Below, piece by piece: positions 25,388 to 34,248 of a DNA stretch of 64,000 bases. The translations under genes were made by a program, and so were the position numbers. The DNA lies in assembly GCF_900299525.1 (NCBI RefSeq), contig NZ_OMKA01000003.1:248001-312000 (forward strand), written 5' to 3'. The stretch's first letter is position 1. Each line of letters begins with the position of its first letter. The notes under the pieces were generated by a model. The model was not told where the DNA came from. It saw only the letters and a list, made by a program, of their open reading frames with translations, and did no database searches. This DNA comes from Aquimarina sp. Aq78. Its GTDB lineage: Bacteria > Bacteroidota > Bacteroidia > Flavobacteriales > Flavobacteriaceae.

Positions 25388-26275
25388 ATGAAAAATCCTA
25401 AAGCATTACGTATTCTTAAAATATCAGTTTTTCTGATTTTCATTGGCAGAGCATGGCAGCACTTGTTCTGGGATGCTCCATATCGGTCTTTTTTTTGGGA
25501 TGAGGGTCTTTTAAAGCCTACTATCGAAGGGGTTTTTAATATTTCATGGAAAGATTATGTAACAAGTAGTACAACAGATCATACAATTCAAGCTATTATT
25601 AGAAGTAATGGTATACTCTATCTGATAGCCGCATTTTGTGCATTAGGTTTTACTATAAATAATAAAAAATGGATGCGTTTTCCTATACTTGCAGGAGGAA
25701 TTTCTTTAGTAATTCTGGCTGTTCTTCTCACTAAAGAAAAGTTTTATCATACAGCTCAATTTTTTGAACATAGCATCCAATTTGGTTTACCTTTTGTTTT
25801 ACTCTATACCTATACTGATAATTTTACTTCTAAAAGGTTTATCCTTACTCTAAAAATACTAATTGCAGTTACTTTTTTTTCGCATGGACTATACGCCTTT
25901 GGGTTTTATCCTGTTCCCGGAAAATTCGTTGATATGGTTATTCAAATTGCTGGGTGCTCAGAATCTGTGGCTATCACCTTTTTATATATCGCAGGTATTT
26001 TGGATTTTGTAATTGCTGCTTTAATTTTTGTTCCCAAAACGGCTATATATACTTTGTGGTATGCATTAATATGGGGGTTGGCTACCGCATTTGCCAGAAT
26101 TGTTGCCAATTTTTATATTGATTTCCCTTTACAATCTATTCACCAAAACCTTTATGAAGTATTATATCGCCTTCCTCATGGTTTAGTACCATTTATCACC
26201 ATATTAGTCTTGAAAAACAAAATAATATCAAATACACCTCTAACAAAAAAGACCGTTCTTTCGAACGGTCTTTAG
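25388..26275 (+). CDS. Multi-pass membrane protein of unknown function
   Basis: A 295-residue protein with about eight predicted membrane helices (for example KISVFLIFIGRAWQHLF, ILYLIAAFCALGF, FPILAGGISLVILAVLL, FGLPFVLLYTYTD, ILIAVTFFSHGLYAFGF). Its general look, with conserved R, H and G residues in the first helix and a FSHGLYAFG segment, recalls DoxX-like quinone-associated membrane proteins, but I am not certain. The last nine codons lie inside a strong terminator hairpin, so coding and termination overlap. It stands alone between the minus-strand phosphoesterases and the M36 protease. Confidence 0.6.
   Translation: MKNPKALRILKISVFLIFIGRAWQHLFWDAPYRSFFWDEGLLKPTIEGVFNISWKDYVTSSTTDHTIQAIIRSNGILYLIAAFCALGFTINNKKWMRFPILAGGISLVILAVLLTKEKFYHTAQFFEHSIQFGLPFVLLYTYTDNFTSKRFILTLKILIAVTFFSHGLYAFGFYPVPGKFVDMVIQIAGCSESVAITFLYIAGILDFVIAALIFVPKTAIYTLWYALIWGLATAFARIVANFYIDFPLQSIHQNLYEVLYRLPHGLVPFITILVLKNKIISNTPLTKKTVLSNGL
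26248..26273. terminator. Bidirectional intrinsic terminator overlapping the CDS end
   Basis: AAAGACCGTTC (26248-26258), four-base loop, GAACGGTCTTT (26263-26273): a perfect 11-pair stem. The TAG stop of the membrane-protein gene uses the last T of the stem. A-rich and T-rich flanks let it serve both this gene and the convergent M36 protease gene. Confidence 0.8.
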
Positions 26276-26293
26276 TATTACTCTACAAATCAG

Positions 26294-29200
26294 TTATTCA
26301 ATAATAAAACGCTTTATTGTACCTTTTTCTTTTCTTTCAGAATTTTGGATTTTAAGTATATACATACCTGCACCCAAACGATCAAGATTGATAAAGCCAT
26401 TATTATTAAGCCTTCCTTCTCCAACTACTTGTCCCATGATATTTATAATGGAATATGATGTATTTGATATTTCTTTACTAGGAACAAACACTCGAAGTAA
26501 GTTTCCTTTCTTCAATGGGTTTGGTGCAATTCTAATGGTTGATACCTCACCTTCATCTTCATCACCTAAAATAGGAGTCATACTTCCAAATGCAGCAAGT
26601 GTTTCTGCTACTAACGATCCGCCACAAGATCCTTCATAAATTTTAACATTAGAGAATATTGAGTTATTTCCGCTACCTGCATCGTTATCATTTATAAATA
26701 CTAAACGATCCATACTACCTGTATAAAAATCACCTACAGGAATAACATATTTCTTGGTTCCGCTAGCATAATTATCAAAGTTGGTTACTCCATAATTTTG
26801 GGTACCATGAACTTTAAAATATCTAGAAGAAGTTAATGAATTATCATTTTCAAAACCAACTGCGTGGATTTCACCTTGAGAAGTGCTGCTAAAATCAAAC
26901 TCTATTACTGTATTTGCTGTAACGGTATAGTTAAGGCTAATATATTTCCAGGTATTATTCTGCATTGATAATCCCGCTCCACCACTTACGATTGAGAAAT
27001 TACCTGCGCTATCCTGATTAGAGAATGCTGTGATTGTAAAATCATTAAAATTCAATGCATCACACACCGGCGGATTTGTGGTACCATTTTGAATACTTAC
27101 AGCATCTATTGCAATATCACTTTGCCAACCGCTAGTACCACTACCTGTAACTACATTAAATCGTAATTGCACACTTGCGTTACCAGCATATGTCGATAGA
27201 TCTACATCTGCCGTATTCCAACCAGTACCCTGAGCACCTGTCTTAGAGAATACGCTTGTCCAGTTTCCTGTGTTATCGGTTCTTGCTTCGACTACCAAAG
27301 TGTTTATAGCACTTCCTACCATATGGTATTGGAATGCAAGTTTAGGAGTTGTTAAACTACTGAAATTTAAACAAGGAGAATTTAAAATAGCTCTTTTATT
27401 AGGATATCCTGTTCCATTACCAGAAGCTTCAACATAAAGGTAGAACGTACCATCTGCTGCACTACTTGGTCCTGTTCCTGTAGAAGGAGTAGTTCCAGAA
27501 TTTCTGGTCCAGTTTAGATCATCTCCCGATGTTGCCTGCGCCCATTCTCCTAAATTAGTTTCGAAACTTTCTGAGAACGGGAATGAAGTCACATCACCAG
27601 AACAATTACCAGGTCCTGGACCTGGATCATCACAAGGATTTACAAAAGAAACAGTTTGATCTGTATTACTATTAGAACCACCGTTATTATTTTCGTTAGC
27701 ATCTTGTCCTACTCCACGTGCTGCAAATGCTTTCCAAATCAAACACTTATATTTTTCGTTATATAAATCTTTATCTGCCTGAAGAATCCCATCTCTACCC
27801 GAAACAAATCCTGGGTTATTAGCTGTATTCTTTAATCCTTCAATAACAAGGGCCATAGCAATATTATTCCCACCTGTTCCATTATAAAAATCTGCATCAA
27901 AACCTTCTTGGTCTATTAAAGCCCAAGTCATATCCCAAAGAATTGTTGCAAATGCATAACCAACTCCATGTGGTACACGAAGGTTATTTATATCTCCATA
28001 ATCTGTACTATTAATAGATGTATCTGTAGAATATCGAGTTGGTCTAATTCCGTTTCCAGAAGTTGGTTGGCCAAGCGCATATGTACCAACACCTCTTCCA
28101 TCTGTACCTACATCACCTGCTTTCATGGTCAATATTAACCCAAAAAAGTCAGACCATCCTTCACCCATTTGCTCAGATCCTCCTAAAACATTAGAAGAAG
28201 GTCCTCCTACTAATCGAGTAGAAATACCATGTCCATACTCATGAGCTATAATCCCATTATCAAAATCTCCATCTCTCTTAGGGGTGGTTCTATTCCATAA
28301 GAACATTTGCATTCTTGGGTTACTTCCATCTGGTGGAGTACCAAAATTTGCATTATTGATACAATTAGTTCTTGGATCATTACAAGTAACGCTACCATCT
28401 TGAGCATCGGCATTTACAGAATCACTTCCTGCTCCTCCTTTACCATAGTTGTTTTCCTGAAAATTTCCACTAGCTTCATTAAAACCATATTGGTAGAAAA
28501 CATCATGTATGATATTATTCCAGTAAAATAAATTAGTTATAGCGGCATCTCTATAATTGCTGGGATCCTGATTAAGATTTAATGGAAAATCAAAGTCAAG
28601 ACTTGATCCTCCATTAGGAGAAGAACCTGTACCATTATTTCCGTTAATATCATCCTGTGCCCATACATTATTACCTCTTGTAATGGTGTGTTCTGCTCCA
28701 TTACTTCCATTAGTATCATGCCATCCAAAAGGAGATGCTGTAGCATTTGCTGGATTTGTAACTATAGAACGACTACCATGTATTGGACTTTCTACCGGCA
28801 TTGCAAGTACATTATATGAATCAGGTGCCAAAGCTGCTGTTGGTGCTTCTGCAACCGTTACTACCTCTTTGGTATCCATAAGTAATGATTCATGACTGTG
28901 TGAACCGTGATCAACACTTTCAAAAGTACATTTTACTACCCAGTTATCTTCATATATAATTTCACCTGTCGCAGCATCTACAAAACTATTCCACCAGTTA
29001 TGTCCGTTTTTCTCATAGAGACTCACATTCCAACTAAGACGTAATTCGTTATTATGTAATTTATAGACTTTTCTAACTTGAATAGGTTCATTGTCCCCTG
29101 TAATTCCAGAATCTGTAAATTGTGAAACATCGTTTCCATTAGATTTGCTTACAGTTTTAGATAATCTTTTAGCAGAAGGCAAGTTATGCGCCCTTATAAC

Positions 29201-29563
29201 CGCATTTATTGCCGAAACCTCTGTAGAAGATGCTTTTGTAGAAGTTACTTTTGATTTTACTCCTTTAATAAATTGATCAATTTCATAAGTAATTTTACCA
29301 TTATTAACTGTTAACTTATAAGCTCCATCTACAATAGGAATTCCATTATAAAGCTGATTAACATATACATGTGTTATACCAGGCTTTAATGAAGGAACCT
29401 CATCTGTAATTCTCCATTCTGAAAAATCAGTATTTAAAGTTTTTGAAGATTCATTTTTAGCAATATCGCTAAAGTGATTTCGAACTAGTGTGTTCGAGTT
29501 CTGTGCAAGAATTGTTTGCCCTATTAAAAATAATAGAATGACAAACGAGTAACCTTTTTTCAT
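26294..29563 (-). CDS. Secreted M36 family metallopeptidase (fungalysin) with T9SS sorting domain
   Basis: A 1089-residue exported zinc protease. Order: signal peptide (1-20); fungalysin/thermolysin-type propeptide (about 45-215); M36 catalytic domain (about 250-640) with zinc site H441-E-x-x-H445 (AHEYGHGIS) and third ligand E468 in MGEGWSDF; a MAM-like/choice-of-anchor beta domain (about 655-825); a second beta domain (about 830-985); and a type A T9SS sorting domain (about 1010-1089, IRIAPNPLKKG to the basic end). It probably degrades proteins outside the cell for nutrition. Its start is followed upstream by a 413-base divergent regulatory region shared with the YdeI-like gene. Confidence 0.92.
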   Translation of the reverse strand: MKKGYSFVILLFLIGQTILAQNSNTLVRNHFSDIAKNESSKTLNTDFSEWRITDEVPSLKPGITHVYVNQLYNGIPIVDGAYKLTVNNGKITYEIDQFIKGVKSKVTSTKASSTEVSAINAVIRAHNLPSAKRLSKTVSKSNGNDVSQFTDSGITGDNEPIQVRKVYKLHNNELRLSWNVSLYEKNGHNWWNSFVDAATGEIIYEDNWVVKCTFESVDHGSHSHESLLMDTKEVVTVAEAPTAALAPDSYNVLAMPVESPIHGSRSIVTNPANATASPFGWHDTNGSNGAEHTITRGNNVWAQDDINGNNGTGSSPNGGSSLDFDFPLNLNQDPSNYRDAAITNLFYWNNIIHDVFYQYGFNEASGNFQENNYGKGGAGSDSVNADAQDGSVTCNDPRTNCINNANFGTPPDGSNPRMQMFLWNRTTPKRDGDFDNGIIAHEYGHGISTRLVGGPSSNVLGGSEQMGEGWSDFFGLILTMKAGDVGTDGRGVGTYALGQPTSGNGIRPTRYSTDTSINSTDYGDINNLRVPHGVGYAFATILWDMTWALIDQEGFDADFYNGTGGNNIAMALVIEGLKNTANNPGFVSGRDGILQADKDLYNEKYKCLIWKAFAARGVGQDANENNNGGSNSNTDQTVSFVNPCDDPGPGPGNCSGDVTSFPFSESFETNLGEWAQATSGDDLNWTRNSGTTPSTGTGPSSAADGTFYLYVEASGNGTGYPNKRAILNSPCLNFSSLTTPKLAFQYHMVGSAINTLVVEARTDNTGNWTSVFSKTGAQGTGWNTADVDLSTYAGNASVQLRFNVVTGSGTSGWQSDIAIDAVSIQNGTTNPPVCDALNFNDFTITAFSNQDSAGNFSIVSGGAGLSMQNNTWKYISLNYTVTANTVIEFDFSSTSQGEIHAVGFENDNSLTSSRYFKVHGTQNYGVTNFDNYASGTKKYVIPVGDFYTGSMDRLVFINDNDAGSGNNSIFSNVKIYEGSCGGSLVAETLAAFGSMTPILGDEDEGEVSTIRIAPNPLKKGNLLRVFVPSKEISNTSYSIINIMGQVVGEGRLNNNGFINLDRLGAGMYILKIQNSERKEKGTIKRFIIE

Positions 29564-29976
29564 AAAAAAAATTTTTGAGTTTGTGTTCTATAAAATTAAC
29601 AAAAATTAAAGCATTTATATAAACAAATGAGAATATCTCACGAAACACACGAAATTTAACAATTATATTGAAATATGTTCAATATCAACATTGTAATGCT
29701 TTTTGTTATTCATAATACTTTGCTTAGCTATTATAAATACTGGTTCTATAATCAAAACATTTTTTATCAAAAATTTTACTTAAAAAAAGGAAAGAATAAG
29801 AATCCCATTTTAACATTACGGAAAAAGTGTCGAATTTAGTATCAACTTTTTCTAAAACTAACGTTAGTTATCTTTACTAAATATCAAATTTGATTAACAC
29901 TATTAAACAAACATTAAACAAAATATTCTTAACCTGAGGCAAATTTTGTTTTGTATTTTCGATAAAATTATAGACT
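29564..29976. promoter_or_regulatory. Divergent intergenic region with 14-base palindrome
   Basis: A 413-base AT-rich gap between the M36 protease (minus) and the YdeI/OmdA gene (plus). It contains AACTAACGTTAGTT at 29856-29869, a perfect 14-base palindrome and candidate operator. I see no perfect TAnnTTTG box for either gene (TATTTTCG at about 29954 is the nearest) and no ORF worth naming. Confidence 0.45.
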
Positions 29977-30459
29977 ATGAAAAATCAAATTTTTGAAACT
30001 TCACTCAATTCTAGTCATAGTATTATTGTGCCAGATAAAATTGCACAATATCTTATAGAAGAAGGACATAAAAGAGTGATTGTAGAAATTACTTTCAATA
30101 CATTATCGGTACGATTTCATGCTGCTTTACAAAAATGGAAAAGTAATTATCTTATTACTTTTAACAAACAAAATCAAAAGAAACTAGGTGTTTTTCCTAC
30201 AGATTTTTTTAAAGTTGCCTTACACGAAGATACTACCAAATACGGAGTAGAGATGCCAGAAGAATTTGATGCTGTTTTACAAAGTGACCTGGAAGCTTTA
30301 GATATCTTTGAATCTTTGACCGATGGAAAGAAAAGAAGCTTAATTTACTATATTCTAAAAATAAAAAATTCTCAATCCCGAATCGATAAAGCTCTAATTA
30401 TCACTGAAAACCTAAAACGAGGTGTGCGTGATAATAAAGAACTCTTCAAAAGAATATAA
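29977..30459 (+). CDS. YdeI/OmpD-associated (OmdA) family protein
   Basis: A 160-residue soluble protein. The N-terminal part (about 1-85) is DUF1905-like (VPDKIAQYLIEEGHKRVIVEI...FHAALQKW). The C-terminal part carries the OmdA/YdeI signature (PEEFDAVLQSD, ALDIFESLTDGKKRSLIYYILKIKNSQSRIDKA). Members bind small ligands; some are annotated as bacteriocin-protection proteins, but the mechanism is unknown. Given the peptide genes at 46-50 kb this annotation is tempting, but the two are not linked in position. It stands alone. Confidence 0.82.
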   Translation: MKNQIFETSLNSSHSIIVPDKIAQYLIEEGHKRVIVEITFNTLSVRFHAALQKWKSNYLITFNKQNQKKLGVFPTDFFKVALHEDTTKYGVEMPEEFDAVLQSDLEALDIFESLTDGKKRSLIYYILKIKNSQSRIDKALIITENLKRGVRDNKELFKRI

Positions 30460-30528
30460 TTTACATATTATAAATGCTTCGGGATTTCCTATCCAAATTC
30501 TTTGTCATAAACTAAAACTACATTATAT

Positions 30529-30536
30529 TACGTTTG
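30529..30536 (+). promoter_or_regulatory. Promoter of Cu-Zn SOD gene (TACGTTTG)
   Basis: A perfect TAnnTTTG -7 box with TTTG (30501-30504) 24 bases upstream as a -33 candidate, 25 bases before the ATG. Confidence 0.55.
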
Positions 30537-30561
30537 TAAATGACATACAAACCATAAAACT

Positions 30562-31155
30562 ATGAAAACGTTAAAATTGGTAGTGTTAGCTTTCTTATCT
30601 ATAGCTGTATTTGGTTGTAAAGGAGAAAAGAAAGAAGCTACAGATCAAGAGAACACCAAAGAAAATGTAGATACTACTACAGATCAAGAAGAAGAGGATA
30701 ATACAAAGACCCTAGAGTTCACTCTAGAACCAAAAAGTGATAGTAAAGTTTCTGGCAAAGTTATTTTTACCGAATCTGAAGGTATGGTAAACATGATAGC
30801 AGAATTAACAGGACTAGATGAAGGGGAGCATGCTATCCATATTCACGAAAAAGCAGATTGTACGTCGGCAGATGGTAAATCTACAGGAGGGCATTGGAAC
30901 CCAACGATGGAACCTCATGGGAAATGGGGTGCCAAAGAAGGGTATCACAAGGGAGATATAGGAAACTTTAAAGCCGATGCAAGCGGTAATGGCAATATAA
31001 CTTTTGCTACTAACGAATGGTGTATTGGTTGTGATGATGATAAAAAGAATATTGTAGGTAAAGCAATTATTGTACATAAAGGTATAGATGATTTTACTTC
31101 TCAACCTTCTGGTGCTGCAGGTAGCAGAGTGAGTTGTGGTGGGATTATCCAATAA
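30562..31155 (+). CDS. sodC: Superoxide dismutase [Cu-Zn], lipoprotein
   Basis: A 197-residue lipoprotein (lipobox VFGC, Cys19) with an acidic, Thr/Glu-rich linker (about 22-50) and a Cu-Zn superoxide dismutase domain (about 52-197). Metal-site segments are visible: HAIHIHEKADC, GGHWNPTMEPHG, GYHKGDIGN and the late copper ligand in IIVHKG. Cysteines that would make the structural disulfide are in KADC and RVSCGG; an extra pair (EWCIGC) is present. It removes superoxide in the periplasm or at the surface. It has its own promoter and a strong terminator. Confidence 0.93.
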   Translation: MKTLKLVVLAFLSIAVFGCKGEKKEATDQENTKENVDTTTDQEEEDNTKTLEFTLEPKSDSKVSGKVIFTESEGMVNMIAELTGLDEGEHAIHIHEKADCTSADGKSTGGHWNPTMEPHGKWGAKEGYHKGDIGNFKADASGNGNITFATNEWCIGCDDDKKNIVGKAIIVHKGIDDFTSQPSGAAGSRVSCGGIIQ

Positions 31156-31172
31156 AATTATCTTACATAACA

Positions 31173-31203
31173 AAAAAGAGGCTATTCAGAATAGCCTCTT
31201 TTT
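31173..31203. terminator. Bidirectional intrinsic terminator
   Basis: A stem of GAGGCTATT with AATAGCCTC (extended by five A-T pairs) around a three-base loop, with T-runs on both strands, between the convergent SOD and AlkB genes. The AlkB stop codon touches its edge. Confidence 0.85.
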
Positions 31204-31822
31204 ATTTTATATCTTTTTCAATTATAGTTCTAAAAGTTAAATTAATCCTTGGGGTGCTTATCTTTTTTGTTGGGGGTAAACGATGCAGCCAATTAGTCTG
31301 TGTTGTATCCTTCATTATTAACAAGCTACCATTTTCTAAAACCAATGCTCTTTTTTCTTTTGTAGCTTTATGCTTAAAAGCAAATTTTCGTTCTGCTCCA
31401 AAACTCAATGATGCGATTGCTCCATTTTTTTTTAGATCTTTTTCTGCATCACTATGCCAAGCCATTCCTTCGCTACCAGTATGGTATAAATTAAGCAAGC
31501 AAGAATTAAATGTTTCGTCTGTTTTTTGTTCTATAAGTTCCTTTAATTCTAACAATTCTGGTATCCAGGGTAATGCTAATTTTGTAGTGTTTGAATATGT
31601 ATATTCGAATGATTTTTCTGCATACCAGGCTACTTTACGTTTGGTTACAATTCGTTTACCAAAAATGATAGCCTCATCATTTTTCCATTCTATATTTTCT
31701 AATAAGCAATTATAATAATGATTGGCTTGCTGTGATGGCATCAATTTTCCATAATAATTCACGATACCATCATGGGGCAATATATTTTTCTCATGATCTA
31801 TGATATGACTAAACAAATCCAT
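31202..31822 (-). CDS. alkB: Alpha-ketoglutarate-dependent dioxygenase AlkB
   Basis: A 206-residue Fe(II)/2-oxoglutarate enzyme that removes methyl and etheno lesions from DNA or RNA bases. Iron ligands are in GMAWHSDAEKDL (H-x-D) and NWLHRLPPTKK (distal His). The 2-oxoglutarate-binding R-x-N-x-x-x-R is PRINLTFRT near the C-terminus. The length is that of AlkB proper. ATG 31822 is preferred; ATG 31843 is also in frame. Either way it overlaps the end of the Ada-like gene, so the two are translationally coupled in a DNA-alkylation-repair operon. Confidence 0.93.
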   Translation of the reverse strand: MDLFSHIIDHEKNILPHDGIVNYYGKLMPSQQANHYYNCLLENIEWKNDEAIIFGKRIVTKRKVAWYAEKSFEYTYSNTTKLALPWIPELLELKELIEQKTDETFNSCLLNLYHTGSEGMAWHSDAEKDLKKNGAIASLSFGAERKFAFKHKATKEKRALVLENGSLLIMKDTTQTNWLHRLPPTKKISTPRINLTFRTIIEKDIK

Positions 31823-32054
31823 TCTTCCATTTTTTATATTCACTTTTCATACAATGTCCGCAAGGCCTGTATCCTTGATTTTTTGCTTCGTTTTCTGACA
31901 AAAAAAATACTCGATTTTCTCGTTTCATTCTCTTTCCCGACCTACATTTCAAAGTTCCATAAATTTTGAGTTTTAGGTTACCTCCAAAGCAAATTTCTTT
32001 TTGCCTGATTTTTTTTCTTAAGCCTGTATTTCCTATTTCTTTGTGTAATATCAT
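31809..32054 (-). CDS. Solitary Ada-type metal-binding domain protein
   Basis: An 81-residue protein resembling the N-terminal methylphosphotriester-acceptor domain of Ada: Y-G-T-L-K-C, RENRVFF and GYRPCGHC match Ada's G-I-x-C, ENVSFF and GFRPCKRC. Numbered from the ATG at 32054, the cysteines are C22, C37, C65 and C68. C37 corresponds to Ada's reactive Cys38, but Ada's Cys42 is missing and C22 lies 15 residues before C37 instead. No AraC or methyltransferase domain follows. It sits between a 2OG oxygenase and AlkB. The start is one base after the upstream stop. Confidence 0.8.
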   Translation of the reverse strand: MILHKEIGNTGLRKKIRQKEICFGGNLKLKIYGTLKCRSGKRMKRENRVFFLSENEAKNQGYRPCGHCMKSEYKKWKNGFV

Positions 32055-32055
32055 T

Positions 32056-32769
32056 CTAACTAACAGCATCATGAAAAATCACTCCTAAGGTATATCTTTT
32101 GCCACTATGTAGCTCGCTCACTCCATGTTTCATATTTACCCTGTAATATCCTTTTGTTCCCTTTACAGGTCTAAAGTTAGTTGTAAAAATAAGCATATCT
32201 CCTTTTTTAGGCTGTAAAACAATAGCTTTAGACTGTGCTCTGGGAGTTTGTTGTGTTACAACAAATTCTCCTCCTGTATAATCATTATCTGGTTCGTTTA
32301 AAAACAAAACAGTTTGGAGAGGAAAATACACGTCTCCATATAAGTCCTGATGCAAAGTATTAAATCCCCCTTTTCCATATTTTAAAATCAATGGTGTAGG
32401 TTTTAACTGATGATTAGAATGACACAATGTTTGTAACTCCCCAAGTGTTTCGGGAAAGATTTTGTTTATTTTCAATACTTTCATCCACAAATTGGCAATT
32501 GGAGCAAGTTTTGGATATATATTTTCTCTAATAGCCTGTACAAGTTCTGGTAATGGGTAATCAAAATATTTATACTCCCCCAAACCAAACCTGTATCGTT
32601 CCATTATTACAGTTTTGCGATAACCTGTAGGATTATCGTATCTACCTATCATTTCTCTACATTGATTTTCTGAAAGAAATTCTGGGATAATGGCATATCC
32701 TTTTTTATGCATTTCATTGGTTATTATTTGCCAATCTATAGTTTCTATTTTACGTTGTATTTCTTTCAC
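32056..32769 (-). CDS. 2OG-Fe(II) oxygenase family protein
   Basis: A 237-residue protein of the Fe(II)/2-oxoglutarate superfamily. Iron-ligand motif H-x-D occurs in TLHQDLYGD (about residues 140-142), the distal His probably in VNMKHGVSELHSG (about 216-222), and the 2OG-binding Arg in GKRYTLG. A phytanoyl-like N-terminal part (KKGYAIIPEFLSENQC) precedes it. The Ada-like gene begins one base after its stop and AlkB follows, so all three form one operon for alkylation damage. This enzyme may be a second base- or nucleotide-dealkylating dioxygenase, which is an inference from context. Confidence 0.85.
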   Translation of the reverse strand: MKEIQRKIETIDWQIITNEMHKKGYAIIPEFLSENQCREMIGRYDNPTGYRKTVIMERYRFGLGEYKYFDYPLPELVQAIRENIYPKLAPIANLWMKVLKINKIFPETLGELQTLCHSNHQLKPTPLILKYGKGGFNTLHQDLYGDVYFPLQTVLFLNEPDNDYTGGEFVVTQQTPRAQSKAIVLQPKKGDMLIFTTNFRPVKGTKGYYRVNMKHGVSELHSGKRYTLGVIFHDAVS

Positions 32770-33038
32770 CGTCTTTGCACGTTTACATGTTTTTATTTAT
32801 ACTTTTCTCTGAAATCGTAAAACTCTTATAATTATCAGGTTCTTAAAACCCGTTTCTTGCGTTGTTATTAATATAAATGTTCTGCTGTAACCTAATAATC
32901 CAGTATTCTAATACAATTTTACTATCTTTTAGTATGCTACATAAGGCTTGTTCCTGTACCATTATAGCGTTATAGAAATTTCATTTTTCTTTATACATTT
33001 TAATGACTTTTCAAAATAGCATTTCACCAAAATAAAAT

Positions 33039-33046
33039 TAACTTTG
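33039..33046 (+). promoter_or_regulatory. Candidate -7 box (TAACTTTG)
   Basis: A perfect TAnnTTTG, 17 bases before the ATG of the LETM1-related gene, in the 294-base divergent region shared with the alkylation-repair operon. Confidence 0.5.
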
Positions 33047-33063
33047 TAACAAATTATTAATCA

Positions 33064-34248
33064 ATGAATCCTTCAACTTCGGGTTGGATAGAAAAATTTT
33101 TACGAGATCTCGATAGTGACCCTAATTTACCTCAATGGTCATTTGATGAGCTATATCTCGATTTAAGACGAATAGGTTTTATCTATGGTACCTCTATAGA
33201 TACTATTATAGTTAATGATTCTGATATTGTTTATTCTGAAGAAGAAAAGACAAAGATCAATTTATTCGCTGCACTAGTAATTACCTACTATGATACAATC
33301 GAAAATGCCGATAAAAATGATTGTGTTGATGCACTTGTACAGTTCTATGATTTTTTAGATACCAAAAAATCTATTTTTTCTTTGGGGAATATACTTCCTG
33401 GGAATAAAAATGAAAAGCTCGAAAAAATTATACATGCCCGTATACAAACTAATGAGTCTGTTTTTAAGAAAAACTTTAGTCATCTATTAACAAATGCATT
33501 ATTATTTATTGATGTGTTAGCTTTTGAGTATTTTCTTATACATGATAAGGATCCTTTTGGGTATGCTGCCAAATTAGAGGAAACCTTAACAAATACTGTT
33601 TTTCTTGCTCTTAACTCTAAAAAAGAGCAAGATGAATATGACAAGCTTTTAGTTAAGCTATTCTCTTCATCTGTACGGTATACTAATATTTCTACAGAAG
33701 AAGAAGCTAGTTTTGATTATATAGAACTAGATCCATATACAGATGAAATTGAAAAAAAATATATTCTGGATCTTACCAGTTTAGCTGTTTGGAATGATAG
33801 AGAAGTAGATACAGGAGAACAGAGTTTTATGCTGGCTCTTGGTACAGAGCTTGAGCTATCTCATACGGTAATAGCAGAATCAATTGATTTGGTACAATCG
33901 TTCATTAATGAACATAAAGAAAATATTTCATTTTTTAATTACTCGAATCCTGCATTACATTTTTACCAGCAAACCTCACGAACGGTAAGTATATTGATAC
34001 TAAGGAATAAAAAAAGATTAATTAAAGAAATCTCTGAAAGTAAAGATCTAATGATTTTATTAGGGCAATCTACTATGCGGGATTTATCTAAGGAAGAAAA
34101 ACAACAAGTAAAAAAACAACTACTTGATATCTGTAAAACGATACCTTCTTTGGCTATTTTTATTCTTCCTGGCGGGAGCTTACTATTACCTTTGCTGGTT
34201 AAATTTATTCCTCAGCTATTACCATCTGCATTTAATGAGAATAAATAA
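33064..34248 (+). CDS. LETM1-related biofilm-associated protein
   Basis: A 394-residue protein. The C-terminal 45 residues (LSKEEKQQVKKQLLDICKTIP, then LAIFILPGGSLLLPLLVKFIP) carry the LETM1-type signature with a hydrophobic hairpin. The long N-terminal part is helical and acidic and contains no signal peptide. The family is named from Bacteroidota biofilm studies; the molecular function is not established. LETM1 itself is a mitochondrial inner membrane cation exchanger. Its stop directly abuts the stop of the convergent membrane protein with no gap and no terminator between. Confidence 0.82.
   Translation: MNPSTSGWIEKFLRDLDSDPNLPQWSFDELYLDLRRIGFIYGTSIDTIIVNDSDIVYSEEEKTKINLFAALVITYYDTIENADKNDCVDALVQFYDFLDTKKSIFSLGNILPGNKNEKLEKIIHARIQTNESVFKKNFSHLLTNALLFIDVLAFEYFLIHDKDPFGYAAKLEETLTNTVFLALNSKKEQDEYDKLLVKLFSSSVRYTNISTEEEASFDYIELDPYTDEIEKKYILDLTSLAVWNDREVDTGEQSFMLALGTELELSHTVIAESIDLVQSFINEHKENISFFNYSNPALHFYQQTSRTVSILILRNKKRLIKEISESKDLMILLGQSTMRDLSKEEKQQVKKQLLDICKTIPSLAIFILPGGSLLLPLLVKFIPQLLPSAFNENK

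Noticed and set aside
19582..29563. Adhesin or toxin locus based on the very large repetitive proteins
   Set aside because: Catalytic motifs (metallophosphoesterase, HEYGH zinc protease) and T9SS sorting domains show they are secreted enzymes.
29977..30459. Immunity (bacteriocin-protection) gene for the leader peptides
   Set aside because: Some YdeI/OmdA proteins carry that label, but the gene is 16 kb from the peptide genes and nothing links them.
31134..31969. Plus-strand ORFs (up to 193 codons) opposite AlkB and the Ada-like gene
   Set aside because: AlkB and Ada-type motifs prove the minus strand is coding; the antisense frames are Phe/Ser-rich shadows.
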